Both the position numbers and the translations under genes were made by a program. From Sepiola atlantica (lineage: Eukaryota; Mollusca; Cephalopoda; Sepiida; Sepiolidae): a stretch of 64,000 nucleotides of DNA. Location: contig OY744525.1 of the NCBI GenBank assembly GCA_963556195.1, positions 61,536,272 to 61,600,271 on the forward strand, given 5' to 3'. Each line of letters opens with the position of its first letter. The stretch's first letter is position 1. The notes beneath the pieces were generated by a model, which saw only the letters and a program-made list of their open reading frames with translations, made no database searches and was not told the origin of the DNA. Of this stretch, positions 1 through 10,769 are shown piece by piece.

Positions 1-789
1 ACCCTCTATGTGCAGAATATCTATGTCCCCACCTCTAAATGACCCATGGAGATAGAACCCCCTTAAAACTTCAAATATGTATATCCGATTTTAATGAAAT
101 TTATACCATATGTATAAGACACTAATTCAGAGTTTTTCAACATTTCAGTTTCTTCCGACTATATTGGGGGAAGGGGCGAAACGGGAGGATGGAAGGGGCA
201 GTAAAAACAAAGCATTGTGAAAAAGTGTATAGTATTGATCCTTATTCAATCCAGAGTAACGTCGAGTCTTCATGCTAGTAATGCATAAAAAGAACATAAC
301 ACAAGTCCAATGGAACGGAAATATTCAGAAATCCCATAATCTGAGATGCTCACCCAACCCCACACACACTCATATGCGGTGTCACCAACCTTCGCTAATA
401 TTACACAAAATGGTCGTGAAAGGTCAAGGAGGATGGAAAGACCAAGGAGAGAGAGCACCAACCAGACCTCCACTGGAAGGGTGTGAGAGTACTGGAATCT
501 TTGGGAGGCTTATTGTCACTTAAATTCCAGAGAAGACCAACGGTCGTTTCTAGCGAGAAATCAATGGTGGACGGCTGTTGCGATAACATAACATGATTTG
601 CAAAGATTATCGAAAAAAGTGGAGAGTGTTGGAAATCTGAAGAGACTTGTTGTGACCCAGACTTCAAGTGAACACCACTTGTTATTGGCAGTGAGCAATC
701 ACTGATGATGGTTTGTGTGAAAACTCCTAGTGAGTAAATAATAATAATAATAATAGCAGTCATCCCAGTATTTTAAATTAAAAGGTCCA
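1..789. other. Unassigned AT-rich sequence
   Basis: No gene, RNA or recognisable element was found. Short open frames on both strands overlap each other and have no family signature. A short AAT-type microsatellite sits near 740-757. Confidence 0.5.
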
Positions 790-945
790 GTTTGAATTCC
801 CAGAAAGGTTACTGACTACAACAAAAGGTACTTGAAGAAAGCCAAAGAGAACAAGGACCGAAACATTGTGAACATTACCACCATCAAGATGAGGGCAATA
901 GCCTGAAACACTTAACTATGTAAATGACAACAATACTTCATCTAA
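790..945 (+). repeat. Divergent SINE-tail remnant
   Basis: The order of motifs matches the 3' half of the tRNA-derived SINE found elsewhere in the window: a 'cagtttgaattccc' segment, 'cttgaagaaagcc', 'ccgaaacattgtgaacat' and 'aagatgagggcaatagcctga'. No tRNA-like head is present. It is more diverged than the other copies, so it is either an old copy or a related family. Confidence 0.4.
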
Positions 946-1556
946 AAAATAGTCATTTTATTATTATTATTATATAAAGGAAATTCCGGCTAAAAATCAG
1001 AAACTACTAAAAATACACTTAAAAATTATACATATTCTGATTCAGTATGACCTCCAACAGGTTATGATAAAAAGAAATTACTGTAATGTTCATTTATTTG
1101 AGGTGAGCAAGGATCAAATTAGTAACTATGAGTCAGAAAAAAATCTTTCATGAAAAAAATCTTTCATAAAAAAAATCAAGGGAAGTAACTATCATTTTTC
1201 AGATATATTCCCTGAACACACTGAAAATTTTAAATTTAAAAAATTCAGAAATAAGAAAAATAGCATTATAAGAGATCAGGGTTGGGAGCAGGAATACACA
1301 GGGGTTCTTCCTTTCTGGGAAACACATAGTAACCCTGCTAATATTTATTATTATCATCATCATCATTCTGTTATTTTTTCATCTAACGATGCGTGGATAA
1401 ACCATTATACATCCGTCGCGAACTCAGGTTGTATTCGTCTGTTGACAAAACCAGTTGGATGCCGATGTTAATTTATAAAAAAAAAGGTTTATTAAAAAGA
1501 GAAGAAGAGTCACGGAAAGAAAATCAGAGAGACGGGTTACTTGCGTGAAAGAGAAA
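946..1556. other. Unassigned sequence with ATT/ATC microsatellites
   Basis: AT-rich spacer with short ATT (near 960-974) and ATC (near 1350-1365) runs. The ATC run resembles the tail of an RTE element on the minus strand, but no coding remnant follows it. Nothing else recognised. Confidence 0.4.
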
Positions 1557-1579
1557 GATAGATAGATAGATAGATAGAT
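1557..1579 (+). repeat. (GATA)n microsatellite
   Basis: About six GATA units in a row, directly visible. Confidence 0.95.
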
Positions 1580-2624
1580 GGATAGCTTGTCTCGCTACAT
1601 CTAGTCATGTTGCGCATCCCCATTGGGGACCGCCTCTAGACAAGTCTTATTTGCTTGAAGTGTGATATAGTTTAATCGACTTCCGTTCTGGAGTCACCTC
1701 TGACTCTTAGATGTCACTGAAACTTTTCTATTCAAACATGGCCCTCGTTATATAACAATTCCTTTTTTTTTTCTTCTATTATTAACGTTTGAGTTAATGC
1801 AATCAAATAGGAACAAACCAGAGAAATATATGACTATTTTGTTTTTCTGCCTTTCTTGACGAGACAACCAATTATCTTTCTGGTTCTTTGACCAATCAAA
1901 ATGCTGCCAGTTCTGCAGTAAACTCGAAATCTTTAATTGTATATTTCCAACAAACTGGAAATGCATTGCTCCAATTCTTCATAGATAAGACGCTTTTCAG
2001 TCTGTTGTCCGGCTGATTTGTACCAATAGTTGTTTACAATCAATCTGATTGATCGATCGAAAGTCAGATCGATCTGAAACTTTGGATGTAGGTAGTTTTA
2101 GTAGACATTAGACCAATTGTATGCGGCAACTAATTTTACTTTTTAAGTAAGTTGCTCGAGACTAGGCATGAAGCCACTTGATGTAAGGCACTAATCATAA
2201 TAATAAAAAGGGAGAGGAAGGTAGAATCACTTCAAGACAAACCAAGCATGAAAGAAAGCCAACCACCAATGTTCAATCCTCTGGACTACAAACAGGCTAG
2301 CCAAAAAATATATGCCCTTCAAGAACGCAATAGGGAAGGAATCTATATTATAACTAGCAGAGACACTCGGCATTGCCCGGAAATGCAAGTGGTCCTCATA
2401 TATTAGAAAACAAAAGCAAAACATGTAGTACATTTATTATTTTAAATAGTTAAACCTCCTACTTTCACATGCATACTGCTCCACTTCTCATACTATGGAA
2501 ACCATTTCACGGTCACCTGCTACATGGGGAATATCCAACTATCAATCCATACCTTTTTCTCATCGTCGCAAACTCTCATCTCCTGTTCATGTACATTTTG
2601 GAATATTACTCCTACTACCAACTG

Positions 2625-2627
<3 letters not shown>
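1580..2627. other. Unassigned sequence
   Basis: No gene recognised. The stretch 2125-2205 weakly resembles the 3' end of the LINE family seen at 25388-25560 and 46357-46530 on the minus strand (shared 'gaagccacttga' and 'aggcactaat' type words), but the match is too short to call. A perfect GATCGATC-type palindrome lies near 2050. Confidence 0.35.

Positions 2628-2662
<35 letters not shown>
2628..2662. repeat. (TA)n microsatellite
   Basis: Pure TA run lying about 30 bp upstream of the LINE fragment that follows. Confidence 0.97.
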
Positions 2663-2665
<3 letters not shown>

Positions 2666-2689
2666 CCTGTTTTTCCTTATATCATGTAT

Positions 2690-3285
2690 CTTGAAAAAGC
2701 CTAATAAAGTTTTAAGCGAAATATGGATCCTTGCCACCATTCGTCCATGCATGGATTATTGTTGTCACATCTAGGTTGGTGCATCAATCACTAGCTTCTC
2801 TCTTAGACAGGGTCTGAAAAAGAGTCTCTAATCTAATAGGTCCCACACTATTTACCAAGTTTTAGCCCCTGTCCCATCGCTGCAATGTTACATCCCTGTG
2901 CTTATTTTACAAGTACTTTAATGGAATGTGCTCCTACGAACTTGGTGCACTGGTGCCCCTTCGATGTAAATACTCCTGACCGACCCAACAATCAGAAAAA
3001 TCTCACTGTAGAGGTTCCCAGATGCCGGAGTCTATCTACCCTAATAGCTTCTTTCATCAAACTGTTAGCCTTTGGAATTCCCTGCCTTGTCCCTTTTTCC
3101 CTGACTGTGCTAATATGCAAAAATTTAAATGTAATGTGTACAGATATCTTGCTGCACAACTCACAACTTAGGATGCCCCTGTAGGTATGGCCCTTAATTT
3201 ATAGTAAGCCCTTAATTTATAGTAGCCCTTTGCATCTCAGTGGTAGTGTGTGTTGTTTGGGGTGAATTAAAGTTAAAAAAAAACA
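2690..3285 (+). pseudogene. LINE 3' end, family 1 (CR1/Jockey-like), decayed
   Basis: This is the 3' end of a non-LTR retrotransposon. One frame gives the reverse-transcriptase C-terminal motif ATIRPCMDYCCHI, then a stop. Further on, the frame opening at 2885 gives HPCAYFTSTLMECAPTNLVH and VEVPRCRS, both shared with the copies at 15.1, 42.5 and 45.7 kb. The element ends in 'gtttggggtgaattaaag' and an A-rich tail, the same end as the other copies. Stops and frameshifts break the reading frame, so it cannot be expressed as a polymerase. Clade assignment is by overall resemblance only. Confidence 0.8.
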
Positions 3286-3977
3286 AAACATTCGTCTGTG
3301 CTGACTTCAGTGTGTTTAGTTGTTTACCTATACATACGTTAAAACTACAAAAGTCGGTAAATATTATCATTCCTGATATTCAAACACTCCATTATTCTTT
3401 TACTTGATTTTATCAGAAATTCCCCAAAACTCAAGCATTCAGAATGAATACTACGAATTACCATCATTAGGTTTTTCGTAAAATCTTACCCCAGAAAAGC
3501 TGAGTTTTATCTTGTTACAGGGCTTTGTTATAAATTAAATGAAATTAAGTAAAACGTTTGCTGTTTATAGAGGTCTGTTATAAAGGCGATTCGACTAAAT
3601 ATTGTAAGAAAACGTAATACAAAACTAATACCTAAAAGTTGTTTGCTCTTAGTATAGGGCTTTGTTTTCACAGGCATCCTTGAACAGAGAGACAGATACA
3701 CCATCAATATAGAAGCAAATAATTAATATTTTGTGAATAGGGGGGTATTACACGTGAGTGTTGTCTGCTTTCTGTTGTTTTTTCCATGGACTTTGTGCTC
3801 AATATAACATCTTGTAAATACCTTTGATTGTGGTTTCTGAAGAACAGCAAGTAATTGCGTATAATTGTAGCATATTGCTCGTTGTGAAACAATTGTAAGA
3901 CAATCGTCAAAAACTAAATGACATGAGTAAAGACTGAATCTTAGTCATTGGTATTTAAATAATCACTATATACATAC

Positions 3978-3984
<7 letters not shown>
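3286..3984. other. Unassigned AT-rich sequence
   Basis: No gene or element recognised. Small open frames lack family features. Confidence 0.5.

Positions 3985-4024
<40 letters not shown>
3985..4024. repeat. (TA)n microsatellite
   Basis: TA run preceded by a TACATA-type run, just upstream of an RTE fragment. Confidence 0.97.
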
Positions 4025-4026
<2 letters not shown>

Positions 4027-4045
4027 GATTAGTTATTTACGTCTC

Positions 4046-4440
4046 AGTGTCATGGAGACGAAGATGCTGCATTGGATATAAGGCATTACCCTACTCGACC
4101 ACATCACCAATGATAACATTCGTCGGCGATATGGAGTGACACCAATCGCCGACAAGCTCCATGAATCTCGACTGAGATGGTACAGTCATGCGATGCAAGC
4201 CAACGACAGCCTTGTTAAGATGGAGTATGTTCTGGCAGTTGAGGCTCCAGCATTCAAGAGAACGGCCAAAAACAGCGTTGGCTCAACACGCTTCACCAGG
4301 ACTTGACAATCGCCAGTGTGCACCTCGATCAGGCATGCGACTGAAGGAAATGGCGGGACAAAATACCATCTGCGGACCCTACGATATGATGCGGGACTAT
4401 GCAAGGAAGAAGAAAGAAATTATTTACTTCTTAGTCATGC
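4046..4440 (+). pseudogene. RTE-like LINE reverse-transcriptase C-terminus, decayed
   Basis: Translation across frames gives the conserved end of an RTE-like polymerase: METKMLHW, GITLLDHITNDNIRR, YGVTPIADKLHESRLRWYSH. The pattern 'ir..ygv.pi.dkl.esrlrwygHv' is typical of this family. An in-frame stop follows METKMLHWI, and the frame shifts after the HV block. The same family recurs at 14.5 kb, where METRMLHW is also readable. No 3' tail is preserved. Confidence 0.75.
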
Positions 4441-5541
4441 CAAATATGGAGCAATTCCAATCAATAGTTGGAGAGCCAGAAAATATTTATTGTTAGTAGT
4501 ATTAGTAGTATTAGTAGTATTAGTAGTGGCTGTAGTAGAAGCAGCAGTATAATTACCTCATGACACATCTAGCAATCCAAGGCGTCTACCCACCAAATTT
4601 GGTTGATGCAGTTCTGCCTTGTTGTCTTGAAATTTAAGTCGGATCTGTTTTATAGCATATCAACCATATTTTAGATTATTTAATACTGAAACGAAAAACT
4701 ATTGAAACCGATTCATCGAATTCAATTCCTTAAATGCAAAATCTATGGTTCAGATCTTTTTATTTTTCTCTCTGAGCTCAGGGAAACATTTAGTATGGAC
4801 CGTGGTATTTATTGTCCATGTATTTATACACCCAACCTCTATTCGGGGCATGTGTAGAGGGTGGTAGCTTATCAGGATCGGTCTCTTACCACATCATGTA
4901 TGGCTGAAGTCAAACCCGTAAGAGCGAGAAAGATTGTTTCAGTTCTCACATGTGGCGTCACAGGAAAATATTATCACTTTTTATATGATCCATGTGCAAC
5001 ACAGAGCTTCTGGCCCCCTTGGTTCCAGAGCCTTGCCGGATTAAACGTTTTTCCGTACATGGATTTCACCTTACTAATAATTCATCAATACATCCCTAAC
5101 CCAATACCATGATTATCACACAACTTATGCACCAAAACACCACTGTCAAGTTTTTTCAGCTGTTCAACTCTTTCTTTGATGGGTATAGGTTGGTGTTTAT
5201 GTTTAACAGCATGGCTCATGACAGGAAGTCATAACTAGGGTTAAATATAAGCAAAATAGTATATAATCTCAAAATACAAAAAGACTACCACCAGCAGGTG
5301 CAGTGTAAAAACAAATTGATAGTGCACTACACACACAGCCATATGTTGGCAGCCCAGTAAACTAGTCTGGTAATATCTGGATTATCAATTTCTTTCTTAT
5401 GATTTTGTTCTGGATTAAAAGAAGTGTCAGACATCAGTTGCCGGAAAATCGGTGTTACAAGTGTACTCCGAATAAGCTGCCGCTGACGTTATATATTGCA
5501 TTGCTTCTCTTGATGTTATGCACTATCTATATATCTATATA
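4441..5541. other. Unassigned sequence with an AGT microsatellite
   Basis: An AGT/ATT trinucleotide run lies at about 4491-4530. An 83-codon open frame at 4861-5112 has no recognisable domain and is probably chance. Nothing else was recognised. Confidence 0.45.
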
Positions 5542-5562
5542 TCTATATATATATATATATAT
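5542..5562. repeat. (TA)n microsatellite
   Basis: TA run at the edge of a cluster of PLE-like tails. Confidence 0.95.
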
Positions 5563-5648
5563 AATAATAATCCAGGTAAAACATTCACAGGGTAGCAATC
5601 CAAAGAATTTCAACCAGGTTTATAAAAAATGCTCAATATCAAATAGAG

Positions 5649-5651
<3 letters not shown>

Positions 5652-5692
<41 letters not shown>
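5652..5692. repeat. (TA)n microsatellite
   Basis: TA run forming the minus-strand 3' border of the PLE-like tail at 5693-5930. Confidence 0.97.
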
Positions 5693-5694
<2 letters not shown>

Positions 5695-5926
5695 GAAGAA
5701 GAATGGAAAGGAATTAGAGAAGCAAAAGTCAAATCATAATTCAATTCAATTGCTCAGAACAAGGTATATTCCGCAAAAAAGGCAATTTATTCAAGTTAAA
5801 TTTTCCTTAAGCCAGGCTTTTCAAAGATCAAAATCTTATCATCAGAGGAAGTCGCTGGGATAGATAAGTTGGCAAAGGCCAAGATTTAAAATTTCACTTT
5901 TCCTAAAAGTTCGCTTTTAGTACACC

Positions 5927-5930
<4 letters not shown>
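5693..5930 (-). mobile_element. PLE-like tail between two (TA)n tracts
   Basis: A 240-bp segment bounded on both sides by (TA)n. On the minus strand it carries a hammerhead-like fold (5803-5850). Its 5894-5930 end, with the words 'cctaaaagttcgcttttagt' and 'acaccactttata', occurs again at 17210-17241, also joined to (TA)n. There is no coding remnant. Assignment to Penelope-like elements rests on the hammerhead motif and the (TA)n borders and is an inference. Confidence 0.5.
5803..5850 (-). ncRNA. Hammerhead ribozyme-like motif
   Basis: Read on the minus strand: stem I strand UUCCU, core CUGAUGA, hairpin AAGAU-UUUG-AUCUU flanked by one U on each side, GAA, stem III AAGC-CUG-GCUU, A as the nucleotide before cleavage, then AGGAA closing stem I. 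Stem I has five pairs, stem II five and stem III four. The flaw is a U-U mismatch at the base of stem II, normally G-C, so activity is doubtful. Confidence 0.6.

Positions 5931-5968
<38 letters not shown>
5931..5968. repeat. (TA)n microsatellite
   Basis: TA run bordering the PLE-like tail on its other side. Confidence 0.97.
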
Positions 5969-5969
<1 letters not shown>

Positions 5970-6840
5970 CAACACAGACAAAGCATGTATTATTATGATT
6001 GAAAAAAAGAGAGACAGTAGAGAGAGAGAGAGAGAGTTAACAAGAGAAGGGGTGAGTGAAAGCGATAGGGGAGGAATAGCGGATAAAAATGGATGATTAA
6101 GAAAAAAATCTATATATTTGCTTGAAAATAGATGACATCACAAAATAAGTTTTTTATGGTGTGTGTGGAGGGTTGTTAAAAGCTACCATTCATAGGTTAT
6201 GGCGTGATTCAAGTAAATGCTTTCTTGTAAAAACATGATTATCAACCAACGTCCAAGTTAAGAGATAATATATTTAATAAAACAAATACTGTCCCAACGG
6301 GTCACAGATGGTCTATTTAATATTTAACATTCTATAGTACATATGTAAAATTTGTTATTCAACCATTAAAAATGTTTGTTTTTAAATTTTGAAACAAACT
6401 GTAAACCCCACCACAAGCCGAAAAAATGCAGCAGTAACTTTTACTTTTAGCATTGTTTCTCTCCGACACATCAACTATTCTATTAACTTGTGTTTACTAT
6501 GTCAAAGACAGGAGACAAAACCAATTCGAACCGGTTGTATTACAGCTGGTGAAGCAGTTCCTCCTCCCTCTTTTCCATGAAGAAAACGTCTTCCCCCTTC
6601 TCGTTATTGAAAAATTACATATAATCACGGAAACACAAATATAGAAACAGAAAAATACATATGGTGACACGGGTCTTGTCTCTCTTAGCCATAATACAAG
6701 AGAATAATAAAAATGATAATTTTTTTCTTATCTGTCTCCAAGCATAAACTTCCATCTATCCCCCACCCACCCCATCGCCCCCTAGATAACATTTCTGTTT
6801 GATTTTTATGTTTATTCATTTCTGTATGTGAAAGTATGCA

Positions 6841-6842
<2 letters not shown>
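5969..6842. other. Unassigned sequence with a GA run
   Basis: A short GA run lies at about 6018-6036. No gene or element was recognised. Confidence 0.45.

Positions 6843-6874
<32 letters not shown>
6843..6874. repeat. (TA)n microsatellite
   Basis: TA run upstream of the foldback element. Confidence 0.97.
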
Positions 6875-6878
<4 letters not shown>

Positions 6879-7524
6879 GTTATAGTGGAATAATTCCAGG
6901 AGGAAATCCGGGTATGAGAGCTCAATGTAGTAAACAGAGCAATAATAAAATATAATAACACGAAATCACATAATTGTCGATGGAATAATTTATTTCAACC
7001 GTTCGGTTTTTTCAAGCATCACTCAGACAATTACATTTTTGAGACTGATAGAAAATTGAATTTCCCTACCACAGTTCCAATACAATCATAGATGGTAGTA
7101 GTAGCAACCAATTTGATACATCTTTTATAGAGAGGGGGAAAATTTAAAACTTATATTTAACTATGGCGGGCGAAGGGGAGGGATCTTTAAGTTAATCAAC
7201 TAAAAACTGCCATGTCAAAATTATGACACATACGACTTGGCGATATCAACCATATAGGCAATTTTACTCACGCGCATACACAAAACTAAATACGCACACA
7301 TCATATGCGCACTCACATACATAATCTCACTCGCACATTATCATAACTAAGCATAATCACATACGCAACTTTTATTCATCTCCAGCCAGAATGCGTCCGG
7401 CGAAACTCGTGTTCTCAAATTCGGTTAGAGAAAAGAAAGAAAGAAACAATTAACAGGCACAGAGAATATATAGACAGACCGCGTGTCATAAATTCTCAGT
7501 CCGTCTGGGTTGAAATAAGATTAC

Positions 7525-7630
7525 ACGCACATACATATATGTATACATACAAATCCATACGCACATACACACACATATATACACATACACACCCACACAT
7601 ATACATATCTATACACATATACATATACAC

Positions 7631-7661
<31 letters not shown>

Positions 7662-7860
7662 TACATATACATACATGAATACACCCATATATATCTCTGA
7701 ATCTATTTGAAATATTGACCAAATGCATACGCATGTAGTTGTTCACACATGTAAACATACATACACATACATACACACACACATATATACATATACGCAC
7801 ATATACACACATATACGTACGCACACATACATATATATCCACACACCTACACACAATATT
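7525..7860. repeat. (ACATAC/ACATAT)n simple repeat
   Basis: Imperfect CA/TA alternating repeat with an inserted non-repeat segment at about 7676-7755. Open frames rich in Tyr, Cys and Val on the minus strand are an artefact of the repeat. Confidence 0.9.
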
Positions 7861-7948
7861 TACATAACACTCTATATTCTTACTGATGTAATATGAGTTC
7901 TAAAAATTAGTCTTACCTTATTTATATTTTAGATTAATTTGATAATCT

Positions 7949-8637
7949 ATTATTATAAATATCATGCGGGGGGGGGGGTTATCGTACCTAATGTTATTCA
8001 ATTTGGTATCTTCACCGTTGTAATTCTAGAGGCCCATCGGATTACTAATTCAAGTCTAATAATGTCTATTGGTAATATTTGACATTTATACTTATATTAA
8101 TTCAAAAACTAGTGTATTACCTGCAGAAAAAATTTTCATACCACTATCTTATTTTAAGTAAATAATAAATATCCGCGTATCCACAAATACTATATATTAC
8201 CAAGTCAGTAAATCTGTGTCTATCACAGATATTATTATAAATATTATGGGGGGGGGGGGGGGGGTTTACCGTAAGTAATGTTATTCAATTTGGTATCTTC
8301 ACCGTTATAAGTCTAGAGGTCCATCGGATTACCAATTCAAGTCTAATAATGTCTAGTGGTAATATTTGGCATTTATACTTATATTAATTCAATAACCGCA
8401 GAATTTTTTTAAAAAACACTATCTTATTTTAAGTAAATAATCTGAATAAATAAATATTTCAAAATACCATTATATACGCATACACACAAATACTATATAT
8501 CACCAAGTCGGCAATTCTGTGTCTATAGCAGATATTATTATAACTATTATGTTGGTGGTGGGGGGGGGGTTACCTTAAATAATGTTATTTAATTTGGTAT
8601 CTTCACCGTTATAAGTCTAGAGGTCCATCGGATTACT
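7949..8637 (+). repeat. Tandem repeat of about 280-300 bp, 2.3 copies, with G runs
   Basis: Copies begin at about 7949, 8231 and 8533. Each starts with 'attattataa', has a homopolymer G run of 9 or more shortly after, then 'ttcaccgtt' and 'ccatcggattac'. The third copy stops exactly where the right arm of the foldback element begins. Confidence 0.85.
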
Positions 8638-8819
8638 ACCCTCTCTATAAAAGATGTATCAAATTGGTTGCTACTACTACCATCTATGATTGTATTGGAA
8701 CTGTGGTAGGGAAATTCAATTTTCTATCAGTCTCAAAAATGTAATTGTCTGAGTGATGCTTGAAAAAACCGAACGGTTGAAATAAATTATTGCATCGACA
8801 ATTATGTGATTTCGTGTTA

Positions 8820-8826
<7 letters not shown>

Positions 8827-8853
<27 letters not shown>
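8827..8853. repeat. (TA)n microsatellite
   Basis: TA run shared by the end of the foldback element and the insertion site of the MITE that follows. Confidence 0.95.
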
Positions 8854-9223
8854 CAGGGTGGGCCAAAATAAGGGTCCTATCTTTAAATTTGAATAACTTC
8901 CACAAAATAAAAGTTAAACTCACCAAACTTTATGTGTGTGTAGACTGACCCTTCCGAGATATTTTGAAATAAACAAAACAAATTTTAGCCGAAAAACACT
9001 TCTTAAAACTTACAAAAACTAAAGTATTGTTTTTTACACTGTTTTGAGTTTTTTAAGCAAAAATAATGTTTTCTAAATGAGGGTACGTTCCTTAGGGCTA
9101 ACACGGCTCATGCTTGCTTCGGAAGGGGTCCTTTACTTATTCTAAAAAAAAAAAAATTAAAAAATCAATAAATAAAAAAGTTATGAATTCTTAAAAATAG
9201 GACTCTTATTTTTGCCCACCCTG
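8854..9223. mobile_element. 370-bp mariner-type MITE inserted in (TA)n
   Basis: Terminal inverted repeats of about 30 bp begin CAGGGTGGGC at each end, with three or four mismatches. The element is flanked by TA on both sides, as expected for Tc1/mariner target-site duplication, and sits inside a TA run (TA continues at 9224-9236). The interior has no transposase. The end sequence resembles mariner termini. Confidence 0.85.
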
Positions 9224-9236
9224 TATATATATATAT

Positions 9237-9532
9237 GTATACACCTGCTTTCACTCCCGAGAGACAATGTATACTTCCAGTAAGATTGTCTGCATAGAGA
9301 AAACAGACTAACTAAATCCAATCAAAATTATTTGAAATCGGTTAAAATAAATATTATTTGCCCATAATATTAGAAGCTATGTTAAAAACTTGGCTGCTAT
9401 CCATTTAAATGGCGTCCTTTTTTCTAATCCCGTAAATGTTAAAAGAGCAACTATACTGTAAAACAAACAAACGAAACGAATATTATTTGAAGTAACTGAA
9501 AAATCAACCTAAAAATATTTGTCAGTCATGAT
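9237..9532. other. Unassigned sequence
   Basis: Nothing recognised. Confidence 0.4.
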
Positions 9533-9692
9533 TGATGGGACGAGAACAATCTACCTTCATCGATTAAATAAAGGGTTCAATTTGAAATTCCATATAGATT
9601 CTCGAATTCGAAAAGATGCATCTGAATAAAATCGGCCAAAACGTTGTGAAAATAACAACCAAGATGAGAATAGTAGCCCGAATAATCCAAAT
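9533..9692 (+). repeat. tRNA-derived SINE, truncated (no head)
   Basis: Contains the SINE body: 'gatgggacgagaacaatct', 'attaaataaagggttc', 'gaaaagatgcatctgaa', 'aaaacgttgtgaaaataac' and 'agaatagtagcccgaataat'. The tRNA-like head is missing. The hammerhead-like core is degraded in this copy. Confidence 0.8.
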
Positions 9693-9881
9693 AATGCAAA
9701 AAAAATATCTATTGTTTAATGAAATAAAAAAAATTTCAGAATGATTTTTAAAATTTTTTTCAAGTGACGGTAAAATGTTCTGTTTGAAAAGATACAAGCA
9801 CATTAGTTGAACAACTTCAATTATTTTGTTTGAAAAATACTGGCTTAAATTTTTCTCATGCAAATATGTTAAACAGTGGGT
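9693..9881. other. Unassigned A/T-rich sequence
   Basis: Nothing recognised; a minus-strand open frame here has no family features. Confidence 0.4.
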
Positions 9882-10035
9882 GAGCAGACCCACTAGTATA
9901 TAATTTGGTTAGTTAAAACTAACAGAAAATGAAAGTTCAGTCGAGGCAAACTTGGTGAACTCGAGTTTAATTTCTACTGTGGGAATTGATAAAAAACGGA
10001 TGTAACGTCACATAGCTCAAAGAGAGAGTGAGTAA
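9882..10035 (+). repeat. Interspersed repeat A
   Basis: Matches 56527-56690: both start with 'cactagtatata' and continue with 'ggttagtt', 'gaaagttcag/gaaaggtcag', 'tgtgggaatt', 'cggatgtaacgtcacat/tggatgtgacatcacat'. Possibly an LTR end or Helitron end (CTAGT near the start). Class not resolved. Confidence 0.7.
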
Positions 10036-10380
10036 GAGAAGTCAGCAATCCGTTGAGAGCATTTATTGCCCCAACCCCATTAATTTCTATGTTTTCTCTT
10101 AATTTCTTGGGAGAAAATATTTACATTTTTGAAAAGATAATACACTGATGGAATAGAAATAAATCGATTGTGCAATAAGTTCGACACGACGTCTTACGAA
10201 ATATTGAAATTTAAATCCCATAAATGCTTTCGTTTTTTTCTTCTTCTAATGATGAGATAGAAATAATTTATATATTTTTAACCAGTGGTACATGCTGAGT
10301 TTAATTGAATTACCGTATTGTTTGGTCACTACTTTAATTGAATAAAATTGAATTTGTAAGTTTTAAAAGCCAAAACAACG
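10036..10380. other. Unassigned sequence
   Basis: Nothing recognised apart from a short GA run near 10020. Confidence 0.4.
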
Positions 10381-10475
10381 CATATATATATATATATATT
10401 AAATAAATATTTATTTATTTAAAATCAACTTAGTTTCGACGATATAACGTCTTTTTCAGGCATAGAAACATTGTT
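10381..10475 (-). repeat. (TA)n with a decayed hammerhead-like tail
   Basis: On the minus strand CUGA, a GACG-UUAUAU-CGUC hairpin and GAAAC occur in the right order before AT-rich sequence and (TA)n. The core reads CUGAAAA instead of CUGANGA and the outer stem does not close, so it is not called a ribozyme. The arrangement matches the other PLE-like tails. Confidence 0.45.
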
Positions 10476-10605
10476 GTTTTTTTGTTTTTCTTTTCCCTTC
10501 CTCGTGGCATGGTATCACTAGAAAAGGAAAGTCCGCACAGTCTTTCAACAGTGATTTTTTTTTAATCATTTAATCAGGAGGATCACGTTGGTGCGCGTGA
10601 AATGA

Positions 10606-10683
10606 ATTAGAGATTGGTCCTCGATGTAAGCGTTGTATAAATTACAAATTTACACAACGCTTACATCAAGGACCAATCTCTAA
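10606..10683. repeat. Inverted repeat with 31-bp arms
   Basis: Arms 10606-10636 and about 10653-10683 are complementary with one mismatch around a loop of about 16 bp. It could form a hairpin. It is not linked to any gene. Confidence 0.9.
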
Positions 10684-10769
10684 TGAATAAAATTGTTTAA
10701 AATTATAACATACTTCTAAAAGGGTTCATTGAAAAGTTACGTTTGGACGCAAATTCTTATAGACAGAAT

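Larger units (their letters stand above)
6945..8830. mobile_element. 1.9-kb foldback element with about 190-bp terminal inverted repeats
   Basis: The left arm (6945-7135) and right arm (8639-8830) are inverted copies with very few differences. Both contain 'aaccgttcgg' and 'gatggtagtagtagc' words, and the right arm runs directly into (TA)n. Inside are an ACATAC-rich simple repeat and 2.3 tandem copies of a unit of about 280-300 bp, each starting with 'attattataa' and a long G run. No transposase is present. It may be a non-autonomous DNA element or two inverted retroelement tails enclosing unrelated DNA. Confidence 0.75.

Noticed and set aside
7496..7854. Tyr/Cys/Val-rich minus-strand frames
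   Set aside because: Translation of an ACATAC simple repeat.
8744..8800. Hammerhead in the right arm of the foldback element
   Set aside because: CTGAGTGATGC and later GAAA look similar, but the core has an extra base and no closing stem I was found.
10420..10475. Active hammerhead next to (TA)n
   Set aside because: Core is CUGAAAA, so the required G is missing, and stem I does not pair.
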